Notes: generated by a model not told the origin, from the letters alone. A DNA stretch of 64,000 nucleotides from JACCVL01 sp963695375 (GCA_963695375.1 OY968767.1:2108001-2172000), one strand, 5' to 3'; numbered from the stretch's first letter, positions 36,735-45,862 are shown. Made by a program: numbers and translations.

Positions 36735-38201
36735 CTACGGCGGCTCGCTGGCCCAGCCCAAGGCCGGTGGCGGTCGGGACTCGTACTGGTGGCCGGTCGG
36801 AGTGGACCACACCACCCGGAAGCCGTCTCCCTCGACCCGCCAGCCGGGCAGGTCGCGGAGGTGGTGGCAGCGGACCGACAGCGCCTGTCCGTTGTGCGCT
36901 CCGGTGCGACCACCCGCCGCGTGCGGGCGGATGTGGTCGACGTCGGTGGCCCGACTGTCGCAGACCGGCATCCGGCAGCTCCCGTCCCGCCAGCCCACGA
37001 GAGCGCGCACCGGGCCGGTGAAGAAGCGGTCTCTGGTCTCGGCTGCGGGCACCGACGGGTCGGCCGGCTGATGGAGCCAGCGGTCGAACGGGGTCCGGTC
37101 GCTCGCGGGGCGGCTGGAGCGGTCGATGGTCAACACGTGTCCGTCGTCGTCGACGATCACCCGACGAAGGGTGGAGCCAACGGCCGAACAGAGGCCGCGA
37201 GCGACGCCGGCCGGGATCGGGCCCACTCCGCGCAGGTGTCCGGGGTCGTCGTCCTTGCCGACCAGCGTGGTTGCCTTGAGCAGCAGCCCGATCTGCGCGG
37301 CCGGCGGCAGCGGCCCGACTGGAGCCGCGACGCCGGTCACCCGCTCGACGAGGGTGTCGGCCATCAGCTGACCGATGCTGCGCTCGTCACCGTCGGCACG
37401 ACGGGCCCGGGCGTGGTGGTCGAGGGCATGCCAGCAGGCGGCGGCCAGCTCGACCGGCAGGAGGGCGACCAGCGAGGCCGTGCCGTCCCGGCTGTCGTTC
37501 GTCGGCGCCAGCGCCACGTGCCGGTCGGCGCGAGCGCGCGCCGCTCTCCGCTCAGCAGCCTGACGGTCGAGCAACAGGACGAGGCGTCGCGCGGCCGCTG
37601 CCAGCCGGCTGACGGTGGCCGCCCGCGGGCGCACGTCCGGGAGGACCACCGTGCGGACCTGGCCGCGCACGACCTCGGTCAGCGTCCGCAGGTAGGTGAC
37701 CGGAACTCCGTCGGGTGGCTGGTCCACCGACAGCGGTGGCAGGCTATCCAGCGGGCCGATCCTGTCGCCGGACGTCAGCTCTGCCGCTGACCGCTCGACC
37801 GCCGCCGCCAGTCGGCGGTCGATCTCGCGCCGCACCTCGGGCCCGACGCCGTGGGTCTCCCGGACGACGGCGCGTCCCGCGGCCCAGGAGATCTCGCCTC
37901 GGTGCATCAGCTCGAACAACAGCGGCAGCTCGTCCACCAGGGCCTGCGCGGCAGCCAACTGGTGCTCTGCGGTGGCGGTTGAGACCCCTCGAGCGAGCGC
38001 GACCTCGGCGGCGACTCCCCGCTCCCCGCCGGTGGCACGGCCCGCCTCGGCCGCGTGCGCGGCGATCTGCTCGGCCTGCTCGGCCTGCAACCGGGCGATC
38101 TGACGTTCAAGGGCGACAATGTTCTCGATCCGCGCGTAACCGTCCGCAGGCGACGGTGCCGGCAGATCCGGGCCGGCCAGCGGGATCACTGCATCGAACA
38201 T
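36735..38201 (-). CDS. DUF222 plus HNH endonuclease domain protein (13E12-type)
   Basis: 488-residue protein of the family that forms the 13E12 repeat group in mycobacteria. An N-terminal helical DUF222 domain (1-350) with an ala/arg-rich coiled region is followed by a C-terminal HNH nuclease: CRMPVCDSRATDVDHIRPH, then GGRTGAHNGQALSVRCHHLRD. The histidine-asparagine-histidine and the zinc cysteines are intact. The function is unknown; in M. tuberculosis some members belong to the LexA regulon. Here an SOS-type box overlaps the start codon and TAAACT is the likely -10 element, giving a leaderless damage-inducible gene. Confidence 0.88.
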   Translation of the reverse strand: MFDAVIPLAGPDLPAPSPADGYARIENIVALERQIARLQAEQAEQIAAHAAEAGRATGGERGVAAEVALARGVSTATAEHQLAAAQALVDELPLLFELMHRGEISWAAGRAVVRETHGVGPEVRREIDRRLAAAVERSAAELTSGDRIGPLDSLPPLSVDQPPDGVPVTYLRTLTEVVRGQVRTVVLPDVRPRAATVSRLAAAARRLVLLLDRQAAERRAARARADRHVALAPTNDSRDGTASLVALLPVELAAACWHALDHHARARRADGDERSIGQLMADTLVERVTGVAAPVGPLPPAAQIGLLLKATTLVGKDDDPGHLRGVGPIPAGVARGLCSAVGSTLRRVIVDDDGHVLTIDRSSRPASDRTPFDRWLHQPADPSVPAAETRDRFFTGPVRALVGWRDGSCRMPVCDSRATDVDHIRPHAAGGRTGAHNGQALSVRCHHLRDLPGWRVEGDGFRVVWSTPTGHQYESRPPPALGWASEPP

Positions 38202-38214
38202 ACGTTCGAGTTTA
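38194..38214 (-). promoter_or_regulatory. SOS (LexA) box over a leaderless promoter
   Basis: TCGAACATACGTTCGA (38194-38209) has the perfect TCGAAC/GTTCGA arms with four bases between that define the Gram-positive/actinobacterial LexA box. It covers the start codon of the DUF222/HNH gene (38201-38199). The -10 TAAACT on the minus strand is 38214-38209, ending seven bases before the ATG. LexA bound here would cover the transcription start. Confidence 0.75.
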
Positions 38215-38273
38215 GTCGGTGGTCCTGACAGCCGGAAGCCTTCGGGACCAGGCTGTGGACCCGCCGCAGCTGC

Positions 38274-39542
38274 TCAGAACAACCCGACGGGCGTCGACGA
38301 GAAACCCGGGAACACCTGCGGCACGCTCACCTCGGGGAACCGTGCGGCGACCGCCTCCGCCAGGACCGAGCGGTAGTCGGTCGTGACGGCGAGGTCGCCC
38401 TGCACCAGGTTGCCGTCGGCGAGGCCGGGCCACTGGGCGAGGTAGCGGCCGCCCTTGACGCCGGCGCCGAGCGCCAGCATGCAGTTGCCGTAGCCGTGGT
38501 CGGTGCCGTTGCCGCCGTTCTCGCGCACCCGACGGCCGAACTCGCTGATCGTCAGCACCGTGACCCGGTCACCGGCGCTGCCGAGGTCGGTGAAGAACGC
38601 CGCCAGCGACTTGGCCAGGTCGATCGCGTTGGTCTTGAGCTGACCGGCCTGCACCGTGCCCTGACCGGTGTGGTGGTCCCACGAGCCGCAGTCGACCGCG
38701 ATCACCCGGGCGCCGACGTCGGCCCGGACGGTCCGGGCGGACTCGCGGAGCGCGTCGCCAAGCGCGGTCGTCGGGTAGACGGCGCCGTTGGCGGTCGGCG
38801 CGCTGCCGTAGAGCCCGGCCAGCCGCTGGGTGACTTCGAGCGCGGAGCGGGCGCCACTGCCCAGGGGCGTGTTCACGCCGTCCCAGGCCGTCGTCAGCGA
38901 CTGCCGGGTCGGCACCGCCCACGCGCCGGTGGCAGCCGGCAGCTTGACGTCCCTGTAGTTGCGCAGCGCCACCGTCGGCTGCTCGCCGTACAGTGCGGTG
39001 GGGACCAGGCCGCTGCCGAGCTGCATCCCGCGAACCGGGTCCGGCGCACCCATCAGCCCGACCATCCGGTTGATCCAGCCGCGTCGCTCGGGGCTGCCGG
39101 GGTCGGCGTCCTCGACCTCCTCCATCGCGGCGAAGTGGCTGCGGTTGGGCTGCGGCATCCCCACCGCGTGCACGGCGCCGAACCGGCCCGACGTCCACAT
39201 CGGCACCAACGGCTGGAAGGCCGGGTGCAGCCCGAAGACCGGGTCCTTGACGAGCAGCGACCCGGTCGGCACCCCGATCGTCGGCCGCGCCGCGGCGTAG
39301 GCGGGGTCGCCGTGCGGCACCACCAGCGACAGGCCGTCCGCGCCGCCGCGCAGGCTGACGACGACGAGCACGTTGCCGCCGGCCACGTTGCCGTACGCGG
39401 TCTGGGTGAAGACGTCGCCGACCAGGCTGGTGGTGACCACCGCGCCGGTGAACGCCGCGGCTCCGCGGAGCAGGTTCCGGCGCGAGACCTGGAAGTCCGG
39501 GCAGCCGCAGGAGTCGGCCGGGGAGGGAAGGTGATCGGACAT
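38274..39542 (-). CDS. DUF1501 family protein, Tat-exported
   Basis: 422-residue protein with a twin-arginine leader (SRRNLLRGAAAFTGAVV) and the DUF1501 sulfatase-like core: NVLVVVSLRGGADGLSLVVPHGD, DHHTGQG, ISEFGRRVRENGGNGTDHG. DUF1501 is related to alkaline-phosphatase/sulfatase folds, and the catalytic residues of true sulfatases are not clear. It is 12 bp downstream of a DUF1800 gene, the standard partner. An exported or cell-surface role is likely; the biochemical activity is unknown. Confidence 0.88.
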   Translation of the reverse strand: MSDHLPSPADSCGCPDFQVSRRNLLRGAAAFTGAVVTTSLVGDVFTQTAYGNVAGGNVLVVVSLRGGADGLSLVVPHGDPAYAAARPTIGVPTGSLLVKDPVFGLHPAFQPLVPMWTSGRFGAVHAVGMPQPNRSHFAAMEEVEDADPGSPERRGWINRMVGLMGAPDPVRGMQLGSGLVPTALYGEQPTVALRNYRDVKLPAATGAWAVPTRQSLTTAWDGVNTPLGSGARSALEVTQRLAGLYGSAPTANGAVYPTTALGDALRESARTVRADVGARVIAVDCGSWDHHTGQGTVQAGQLKTNAIDLAKSLAAFFTDLGSAGDRVTVLTISEFGRRVRENGGNGTDHGYGNCMLALGAGVKGGRYLAQWPGLADGNLVQGDLAVTTDYRSVLAEAVAARFPEVSVPQVFPGFSSTPVGLF

Positions 39543-39554
39543 GCGGGAGGCTCC

Positions 39555-41024
39555 TCAGCGGCTCATGTGCTCGGGGGTGTCCAGGACGGCGGCCAGCAGC
39601 CGGGGGAGCCGCCACGAGCGCAGGTCGTCGAAGACCCGGATGACGGTCCCCGACGAGAGGCCGATCCGCTGGCTCACGACGGCGATCAGCCGCGCATCGG
39701 CCGGTCGGCAGAGCAGCTGCCGGCAGACGTGGTCGACGATCTCGCCGACGGTCGCGGGCAACGGGGGGAGCCACGACTGCGGCGTGCGGCGGACCGCCCC
39801 GGAGTGCGGCTGGTGCCCGGCGGCGAGGGCGTAGTGCACGTCCCAGCAGGCCAGCACCCGGCTCACCGACGACCACGCCTCGCCGTTGTCCGGCGGCCCG
39901 TCCGGTCGAGGCCAGTCGTACGGCCGCTGACCGACCCCGCCCGCCTGGGTGGTGCACGCCTGGGCGAAGTCGCTGCTGCGGGTGGGCTTCGTCGGCGCCA
40001 GGCCGAGGACTCGCCAGGTGGCGATCAGGTCCTCGACGGGGGTCCGGGTCTTGGCGTCCACCGCCGCCTCGAAGTCCGGGTGCTGGACCAGCGCGCGCAG
40101 CATGGCGGGGATGGAGCTTCCCGAGCTCAGGTATGCCGCCGCGACCGCGTCGACGACCGACTGGCTCGGGAAGTCCGACACGAACCGCCGGCACAGCTTG
40201 AGGGCGATCCGCTGGGCCGTCGCCGGGTGCTGCGCCAGGTAGCGCAGCAGGGCCTCGGCGACCGGGCGGCCGTCCGCCGCCGCGTTGGCGTGGCTGAAGC
40301 CGAGCACCTGCACCGGTCCGGTGGAGTGGTCCTCCGGTGCGTACCAGGCGTCCCAGGTCCCGGCCCGGTCCACCCGGTAGCCGGTGAGAATCCGCGCGGC
40401 GTCCCGCACGTCGGCCTCGCCGTAGCCGGACTCGCGCCCGACGGTGTGCAGCTCCAGCAGCTCGCGGCCGAGGTTCTCGTTCAGCCTGCGGCCGGTGGAC
40501 TTCGAGTTGTCCAGGTAGCAGCCCATCGCCCGACCGAGGACCACCTCGACCAGCATGTCCTCGAACCGGCCGAGCGCGTGCTTGCGCACGGCCAGGTCGT
40601 GCTCCATCCGCACCGCCCAGGTGCCGTACGTGTGCACGGTGACGTGCAGGTGGTCGAGCCAGAAGCCGGCCACCACCTCGAGCAGCTGGCGCTTGCTGAA
40701 CGCCCGGCGCATCAGCGTCCAGCGGATCAGGTCGCTCGACACGTCGAGGCTGCTCAGGGTGCCGGCGTTGTGGCCGGCCTGAAGCTGTCGGGGTGTCATC
40801 GACAACCGGGGCCACCAGGACAGCAGCTGGTCGCCGAGCGGGTCGGGCACCGTGGTCGGCTGCAGCTGCGCCTCGAACCAGGCCTGCGGGCCGCCTGCGG
40901 TGGCCAGGTCCGCGACCAGGTCGGGCGTGCACCCGTAGCTGAACCGCTGCAGCAGGTGCCGCTCGGCGACTGCCGGGGTGGTCAGAGGGGAGGCAAGGGT
41001 GGTGCTGGTGAGACCCATCCGCAT
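39555..41024 (-). CDS. DUF1800 family protein
   Basis: 489-residue helical protein of the DUF1800 family with AERHLLQRFSYGCTPDLVADL, FWLDHLHVTVHTYG, RRLNENLGRELLELHTVG and YTEADVR-like GYGEADVRDAARILTG. The first 15 residues look like no strong signal peptide, but the partner DUF1501 has a Tat leader, and the pair is usually found together. The function is unknown. ATG at 41024 is used, and ATG at 41018 is equally possible. It opens the two-gene operon. Confidence 0.87.
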   Translation of the reverse strand: MRMGLTSTTLASPLTTPAVAERHLLQRFSYGCTPDLVADLATAGGPQAWFEAQLQPTTVPDPLGDQLLSWWPRLSMTPRQLQAGHNAGTLSSLDVSSDLIRWTLMRRAFSKRQLLEVVAGFWLDHLHVTVHTYGTWAVRMEHDLAVRKHALGRFEDMLVEVVLGRAMGCYLDNSKSTGRRLNENLGRELLELHTVGRESGYGEADVRDAARILTGYRVDRAGTWDAWYAPEDHSTGPVQVLGFSHANAAADGRPVAEALLRYLAQHPATAQRIALKLCRRFVSDFPSQSVVDAVAAAYLSSGSSIPAMLRALVQHPDFEAAVDAKTRTPVEDLIATWRVLGLAPTKPTRSSDFAQACTTQAGGVGQRPYDWPRPDGPPDNGEAWSSVSRVLACWDVHYALAAGHQPHSGAVRRTPQSWLPPLPATVGEIVDHVCRQLLCRPADARLIAVVSQRIGLSSGTVIRVFDDLRSWRLPRLLAAVLDTPEHMSR

Positions 41025-41039
41025 ACCCGTTCCGAACTC

Positions 41040-41053
41040 GATTCCCCCGAATC
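41040..41053. promoter_or_regulatory. Inverted repeat in the DUF1800 upstream region
   Basis: GATTC-CCCC-GAATC is a perfect 5-bp inverted repeat 16 bp upstream of the DUF1800 start. Beyond it, at 41058-41092, lies an AT-rich stretch with short repeats of CATAG that probably contains the -10 element for the minus-strand operon. It could be an operator or a small hairpin. Confidence 0.3.
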
Positions 41054-41180
41054 AGTGACGTTGTGTAGTCGCATAGTTACATAGCGTTAGACTGACTGAC
41101 GAGTCGGCCGAGCGGACGATTTGCTCGCCTCAGCCGTCCCGGCAGGCCTCGGCTGTCCCAATGGCCCCGGCCGGGAGCGG

Positions 41181-42068
41181 TCAGGCCGGGGTGATCCGGC
41201 CGACCAGATGGGTGCGGTCGCCGTCGACGGAGGTGACCCCCAGCAGCCGGCTGCCGTCGCCGTCGGACGCAGTGCCGAAGCCGACCTCGGCCGGCAGCAG
41301 CAGCGGCTTCCGGAAGGCGACCTCGTAGCGGTAGGCGTCCGGCAGCCGGGCCTCCACCGCGGCCAGGGCTCGGGCGGCCGTCCACATCCCGTGCGCGATC
41401 GCCCGCGGGAAACCGAACGCCCGGGCGCCGAGCCGGCTGAGGTGGATCGGGTTCCGGTCACCGGAGACGGCGGCGAACCGGCGGCCGACGTCACCCGGCA
41501 CCTGCCAGCGCGCGACACCGGGGGGCGGCTCGACACCCGCCAGCGGCGAGCCGTCCGGCGCGGCCCGGTCACCCCTGCCGCGCGACAGCACCGTCGTGGT
41601 CTCCTCCCAGACCGGCTCGCCGTCGACCGTGACCGCCGTGACCAGATCCACCAGCCGGCCGCTCCGGTGCGGGCGCGGCCCCTCCGGCCTGACCACCAGG
41701 TCGTACGTCTCGTGCACCCCGAGCGGGCGATGCTGGACGACGGTGTTGGCGAGGTGCACCAGCCCGAGCGCGGCGTAGGGGAACCGGCGGTCGGTGAGCA
41801 GGGCCAGCTGGGGCCCGAACGCCGCGAGATGCGGGTACAGCCCCGGCAGCCGGTCGGCCAGGGCGTGCCCGGTCAGTCGGGAGTACGCGGCGAGGTGGTC
41901 GGTGTCGGTGCGCACCCCGGTCCGCCGGATCTCCAGGTCGGGAAGTCCACCGCCGGGCTGCCTGCGGAGGCCCGGCAGCGACCCGACCACCGGCAGCGAC
42001 GACAGCACCGCCCGGGCGTAGAGCGGCAGCGTCGCCGGGGCCGACCCGTAGGTGGCGGAGTCGGTCAT
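41181..42068 (-). CDS. MaoC-like (R)-specific enoyl-CoA hydratase
   Basis: 295-residue double hot-dog protein of the MaoC family. The C-terminal half carries the hydratase motif SGDRNPIHLSRLGARAFGFP and IAHGMW, with the catalytic Asp/His pair. It probably hydrates (2E)-enoyl-CoA to (3R)-hydroxyacyl-CoA. It follows a FabG4-like reductase with a one-base TGATG overlap, as HtdX (Rv0241c) follows FabG4 in M. tuberculosis. The cluster with the divergent thiolase suggests fatty-acid or lipid-precursor metabolism. Confidence 0.86.
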   Translation of the reverse strand: MTDSATYGSAPATLPLYARAVLSSLPVVGSLPGLRRQPGGGLPDLEIRRTGVRTDTDHLAAYSRLTGHALADRLPGLYPHLAAFGPQLALLTDRRFPYAALGLVHLANTVVQHRPLGVHETYDLVVRPEGPRPHRSGRLVDLVTAVTVDGEPVWEETTTVLSRGRGDRAAPDGSPLAGVEPPPGVARWQVPGDVGRRFAAVSGDRNPIHLSRLGARAFGFPRAIAHGMWTAARALAAVEARLPDAYRYEVAFRKPLLLPAEVGFGTASDGDGSRLLGVTSVDGDRTHLVGRITPA

Positions 42069-43408
42069 CAGGCGCCGAGCAGGCTCTGCCCGCACACCCG
42101 CAGCACGTTGCCGGACACCGCGCTGGAGCCGGCGGCGGCGTACCAGGCCACCGCCTCGGCCACGTCGACCGGCAGCCCGCCTTGCGCCAGCGAGTTCATC
42201 CGGCGGCCGGCCTCGCGGACGAGCAGCGGCATCCGGGCCGTCATCGCGGTCTCGATGAAGCCGGGCGCGACGGCGTTGACGGTCACGCCGCGGTCGGCCG
42301 CGACCGGAGCGAGCGCCTCGACCATGCCGATCACCCCGGCCTTGGAGGTGGCGTAGTTGGTCTGGCCGTTGTTGCCGGCGATGCCGGCGATGGACGCCAC
42401 GCCGACCACCGCGCCACCGGGCCGGATCACCCCCTCGTCGAGCAGGTGCTCGGTGATCCGGAGCGGAGCGGCGAGGTTGACGCCGAGCACCGGGTCCCAG
42501 GTCTCCGGTCGCATGTTGGCCAGCCGCTTGTCCCGGGTGATCCCGGCGTTGTGCACCACGACGTCCACCCCACCGTGCCGGTCCGTCAGGTGCCGGGCGA
42601 TCCGCTGCGGGGCGTCCGGAGCGGTCACGTCCAGACTGAGCGCGGAGCCGTCCAGCTCGGCGACCAGCTCCTGCAGCTCGGAGGCCAGCGCGGGCACGTC
42701 CAGCCCGACCACGATGGCGCCGTCGCGGTGCAACACGCGGGCCATCGAGGCCCCGATGCCCCGGGCCGCGCCGGTGACCAGCGCGACGCGGCCCGCCAGC
42801 GGCCGCTCCCGGTCGTACGGCTGCTCGCCGGCTGTGCCGCCGACGTGGACGACCTGCCCGGACACGTAGGCCGACCGCGGGGACAGCAGGAACGCCAGCG
42901 TCGAGGTCAGCGACTCCTCTGCGCCGGGGGACACGGAGACCAGCTGGGCGGTCCCGCCGGCTCGCAGCTCCTTGGCCAGCGAGCGGGTGAAGCCCTCCAG
43001 GGCTCGCTGGGCGACCGCCGCGGCTGCGCTGCCCGACGCGACTGGCGGGGTGCCGAGCACGAGCGCCCGCCCCGACGGCGCCAGCCGGCGCATCAGCGGG
43101 GTGAAGAACTCGCGCAGCAGCGCGAGCCCGGCGACGTCGGCGATCCCGGACGCGTCGAAGACCACGGCCTTCGCCCGCTCTCCGTCGTCGCCGAGCGTCG
43201 CCGTGGTGGCCACCTCCAGCGCCTTCAGCTGGCGCTGCACCGGCTCGGCCAGCCGTCCGCCCGGAGCGGACCCGAGCACGCAGACGCCGTCGACCACCGG
43301 GGCACCGGGGGTCCAGCGCTCCAGCCGGGGCGGGTTCGGCAGACCGAGGTTGTTCACCAGCAGCCGTCCGACCGGGGTCTGCACCAGCGACTGATAGCGG
43401 TCAGGCAC
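42068..43408 (-). CDS. fabG: High-molecular-weight 3-oxoacyl-ACP/CoA reductase (FabG4-like)
   Basis: 446-residue reductase with two domains: an N-terminal inactive Rossmann-like half (1-210) and a C-terminal classical SDR with GxxxGxG (VTGAARGIGASMARVL), NNAG-like VVHNAGITRD and the catalytic YATSK tyrosine-lysine. The size and context match FabG4 (Rv0242c), an NADH-dependent reductase acting on acyl-CoA. Translation is coupled to the MaoC gene downstream. It is divergent from the thiolase across a 181-bp region with a palindromic operator. Confidence 0.9.
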   Translation of the reverse strand: MPDRYQSLVQTPVGRLLVNNLGLPNPPRLERWTPGAPVVDGVCVLGSAPGGRLAEPVQRQLKALEVATTATLGDDGERAKAVVFDASGIADVAGLALLREFFTPLMRRLAPSGRALVLGTPPVASGSAAAAVAQRALEGFTRSLAKELRAGGTAQLVSVSPGAEESLTSTLAFLLSPRSAYVSGQVVHVGGTAGEQPYDRERPLAGRVALVTGAARGIGASMARVLHRDGAIVVGLDVPALASELQELVAELDGSALSLDVTAPDAPQRIARHLTDRHGGVDVVVHNAGITRDKRLANMRPETWDPVLGVNLAAPLRITEHLLDEGVIRPGGAVVGVASIAGIAGNNGQTNYATSKAGVIGMVEALAPVAADRGVTVNAVAPGFIETAMTARMPLLVREAGRRMNSLAQGGLPVDVAEAVAWYAAAGSSAVSGNVLRVCGQSLLGA

Positions 43409-43463
43409 GTCGGTTGTGTCCCATCTCTCCAGGGCCGGGCCTCGCCGGGCGGTCCGACCGGGC

Positions 43464-43482
43464 GGTAACTTGCGGTGTTACC
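43464..43482. promoter_or_regulatory. Palindromic operator between fabG4-like and fadA2-like genes
   Basis: GGTAAC-TTGCGGT-GTTACC is a perfect 6-bp inverted repeat with seven bases between. The shape is typical of TetR-family operators for fatty-acid genes in actinobacteria. It is centred between the divergent genes and could control both. No TetR gene lies in the window next to it. Confidence 0.55.
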
Positions 43483-43589
43483 CGGGAGTTCGTTTCCGGA
43501 ACCGCCATCCTGACGGCCGAGCAGGCGTGGCGTCCATGTGCCAGCGGTGTGGCGTCGCCCACCGTCGACCGCGGAGGTGCGCACCGCCC

Positions 43590-44876
43590 ATGCCCCGTCC
43601 CACCACCGTCCGCCGGGTCGCCGTCGTCGGCGGCAACCGGATCCCGTTCGCCCGGTCCAACAAGCAGTACGCCCGCGCGAGCAACCAGGAGATGCTCACC
43701 GCGGCACTGGACGGGCTGGCGCGGCGGTACTCGCTGCGCGGCGAGCGGGTCGGGGAGGTGGTCGCCGGCGCCGTGCTGAAGCACAGCCGGGACTTCAACC
43801 TGACCCGGGAGGCGGTGCTCGGCTCGGCGCTGGCGCCGAGCACGCCCGCCTACGACCTGCAGCAGGCCTGCGACACCGGCCTGCAGGCCACCCTCGCGGT
43901 GGCGGACAAGATCGCCCTCGGGCACATCGAGGTCGGCATCGCCGGCGGCGTGGACACCACGTCCGACGCGCCGATCGCGGTGAACGAGCGGCTGCGCCAG
44001 ATCCTGCTCGAGGCGAACCGGGCCCGCTCGACCGGCGCCCGGGTCAAGGCGCTGCTCAAGGTCCGGCCCGGGCACCTCGCCCCGGCGACGCCGCAGAACG
44101 AGGAGCCGCGGACCGGGCTGTCGATGGGCGAGAGCGCGGCGCTGACCGCGGTGGAGTGGGAGATCGGGCGCCGCGAGCAGGACGAGCTCGCGGTCGCCTC
44201 GCACCAGCGGCTGGCCGCCGCGTACGAGCGGGGCTTCTTCGACGACCTGCTCACGCCGTACCTCGGGCTGGAGCGGGACGGGAACCTGCGGCCGGACAGC
44301 ACGGTGGAGGCGCTGGCGGCGCTGAAGCCGGTGTTCGGCCGGGGTGCGGCGGCCACGATGACCGCGGCCAACTCCACTCCGCTGACCGACGGCGCCTCGG
44401 CGGTCCTGCTCTGCTCGGAGCAGGAGGCCGAGCGGCGCGGGTGGGAGCCGCTGGCGTTCCTGGCCGAGCACGAGACCGCGGCGGTCGACTACGTGCACGG
44501 CGCCGAGGGCTTGCTGATGGCGCCCGCGTACGCGATGCCGCGGATGCTCGACCGGGCCGGGCTGGCGCTGCAGGACTTCGACTTCTACGAGGTGCACGAG
44601 GCCTTCGCGTCCCAGGTGCTGGCGACCCTGAAGGCCTGGGAGGACCCGATCTTCTGCAAGGAGCGGCTGGGTCGCGACGCCCCGCTCGGCGCGGTGGACC
44701 GGGACCGGCTGAACGTGGTCGGCTCGTCGCTGGCCGCGGGGCACCCGTTCGCCGCGACCGGCGGGCGGATCGTGGCGACGCTGGCCAAGCTGCTCGCCGA
44801 GAAGGGCTCCGGGCGAGGCGTGATCTCGATCTGCGCCGCCGGTGGCCAGGGCGTCACCGCCATCCTTGAGCGCTGA
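43590..44876 (+). CDS. Acetyl-CoA acyltransferase (thiolase, FadA2-like)
   Basis: 428-residue thiolase. The nucleophilic cysteine is C94 (QQACDTGLQA); the histidine is in HEAFASQ and the second cysteine in CAAGGQGVTAIL. It cleaves 3-ketoacyl-CoA or condenses acetyl-CoA. The ATG at 43590 follows GGAGGT (43573-43578). Context (divergent FabG4-MaoC) matches FadA2 (Rv0243), so it probably works on the same acyl-CoA chain. The direction of the pathway (degradation or synthesis) is not shown by sequence. Confidence 0.9.
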   Translation: MPRPTTVRRVAVVGGNRIPFARSNKQYARASNQEMLTAALDGLARRYSLRGERVGEVVAGAVLKHSRDFNLTREAVLGSALAPSTPAYDLQQACDTGLQATLAVADKIALGHIEVGIAGGVDTTSDAPIAVNERLRQILLEANRARSTGARVKALLKVRPGHLAPATPQNEEPRTGLSMGESAALTAVEWEIGRREQDELAVASHQRLAAAYERGFFDDLLTPYLGLERDGNLRPDSTVEALAALKPVFGRGAAATMTAANSTPLTDGASAVLLCSEQEAERRGWEPLAFLAEHETAAVDYVHGAEGLLMAPAYAMPRMLDRAGLALQDFDFYEVHEAFASQVLATLKAWEDPIFCKERLGRDAPLGAVDRDRLNVVGSSLAAGHPFAATGGRIVATLAKLLAEKGSGRGVISICAAGGQGVTAILER

Positions 44877-44902
44877 TAGCCCGCGCACCTAGCCTGCCGG
44901 CC

Positions 44903-45313
44903 ATGACGGAGGAGACGGCACCGACGGCAGCACCGGTCGACCGGTGGTCGCGCAACGACTTCTGGGGCGTCGTTGTCGACGCACCGGACGTCGCGGTCCT
45001 GGCCCGGTTCTACGCCGAGCTGCGCGGCTGGAAGATCCACATGATGGACGAGGAGGACGCCTCGCTCGACCCCGGCGAAGGCGTCGCGTACCTCAACATC
45101 CAGCGCAACGATGCCTACGTCCCACCGGCGTGGCCGACGCAGCCGGGCCAGCAGCAGATGATGCTGCACCTCGACTTCGAGGTGACCGACCTCGCGGCCG
45201 AGACGCAGCGGGCGTTGGAGCTCGGCGCCACCCTGCCCGACTTCCAGCCACAGGAGAACGTCCGGGTGCTGCTGGACCCCGCCGGGCACCCGTTCTGCCT
45301 CTATACCGGCTGA
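44903..45313 (+). CDS. VOC/glyoxalase-fold protein
   Basis: 136-residue single-module vicinal-oxygen-chelate protein. The family pattern is visible as DFWGVVVDAPDVAVLARFYAELRGW, the MMLHLDFEVTDLA strand and VLLDPAGHPFCLY with the usual metal or ligand residues. The activity is unknown; such proteins act in detoxification or antibiotic binding. TAGCCT (44890-44895) lies seven bases before the ATG, suggesting leaderless transcription. It is followed by a YjbR/MmcQ gene. Confidence 0.82.
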   Translation: MTEETAPTAAPVDRWSRNDFWGVVVDAPDVAVLARFYAELRGWKIHMMDEEDASLDPGEGVAYLNIQRNDAYVPPAWPTQPGQQQMMLHLDFEVTDLAAETQRALELGATLPDFQPQENVRVLLDPAGHPFCLYTG

Positions 45314-45405
45314 GCCTGAGCCTGTTGGGCCAGAGTCATGAGCGTCGGAGCATGGGTACGGCTTGCTCACACGCTCGGTCTCGAGCGCTGGAGGAGACTG
45401 GGCCG

Positions 45406-45771
45406 GTGACGGGCTCGCAGCTCGAACAGGTTCGGCGTATCGCTCTCGCCCTGCCGGGGGTGAGCGAACGGGCCACCCACGGCGCGGTCGGCTTCTACGT
45501 CGCAGGACGACCACTCTGCTACGTCCACGATGACCACCGGGGTGATGGACGGGTCTCGGTGTGGTTCCCGTCGTCGGAGGCGGTGCAGGAGGAGCTGGTC
45601 ACCGCCGAGCCCGACCGGTTCTTCCGGCCGGAATCCTCGGCGGCGGGGACGTTCTCGACGTGGCTGGCGGTGTTCGTGGACCTCCCCGAGCCCGAGGTCG
45701 ACTGGTCCGAGATCGAAGAGATTCTCCGCGAGACCTATCGTCGGGTCGCGCCGCGCCGGGGCGGATGCTGA
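45406..45771 (+). CDS. MmcQ/YjbR family DNA-binding-fold protein
   Basis: 121-residue protein with the CyaY-like fold of the YjbR/MmcQ family: LEQVRRIALALPGVSERATHG, YVAGRPLCYVHDD and WLAVFVDLPEPEVDWSEIEEILRETYRRVAP. GTG at 45406 follows GAGGAG (45391-45396). The family is called DNA-binding by homology, but the function is unproven. A second member lies at 51906, again beside a VOC gene. Confidence 0.83.
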   Translation: MTGSQLEQVRRIALALPGVSERATHGAVGFYVAGRPLCYVHDDHRGDGRVSVWFPSSEAVQEELVTAEPDRFFRPESSAAGTFSTWLAVFVDLPEPEVDWSEIEEILRETYRRVAPRRGGC

Positions 45772-45862
45772 CGTGAGAACTCACGAGCGCGCGATGCCTG
45801 CGCGCCTGCGCGGCGACGGCTGACCCTGGGGGCTTCGGCGCTACCGGCCGGGTCCGTCGTCG

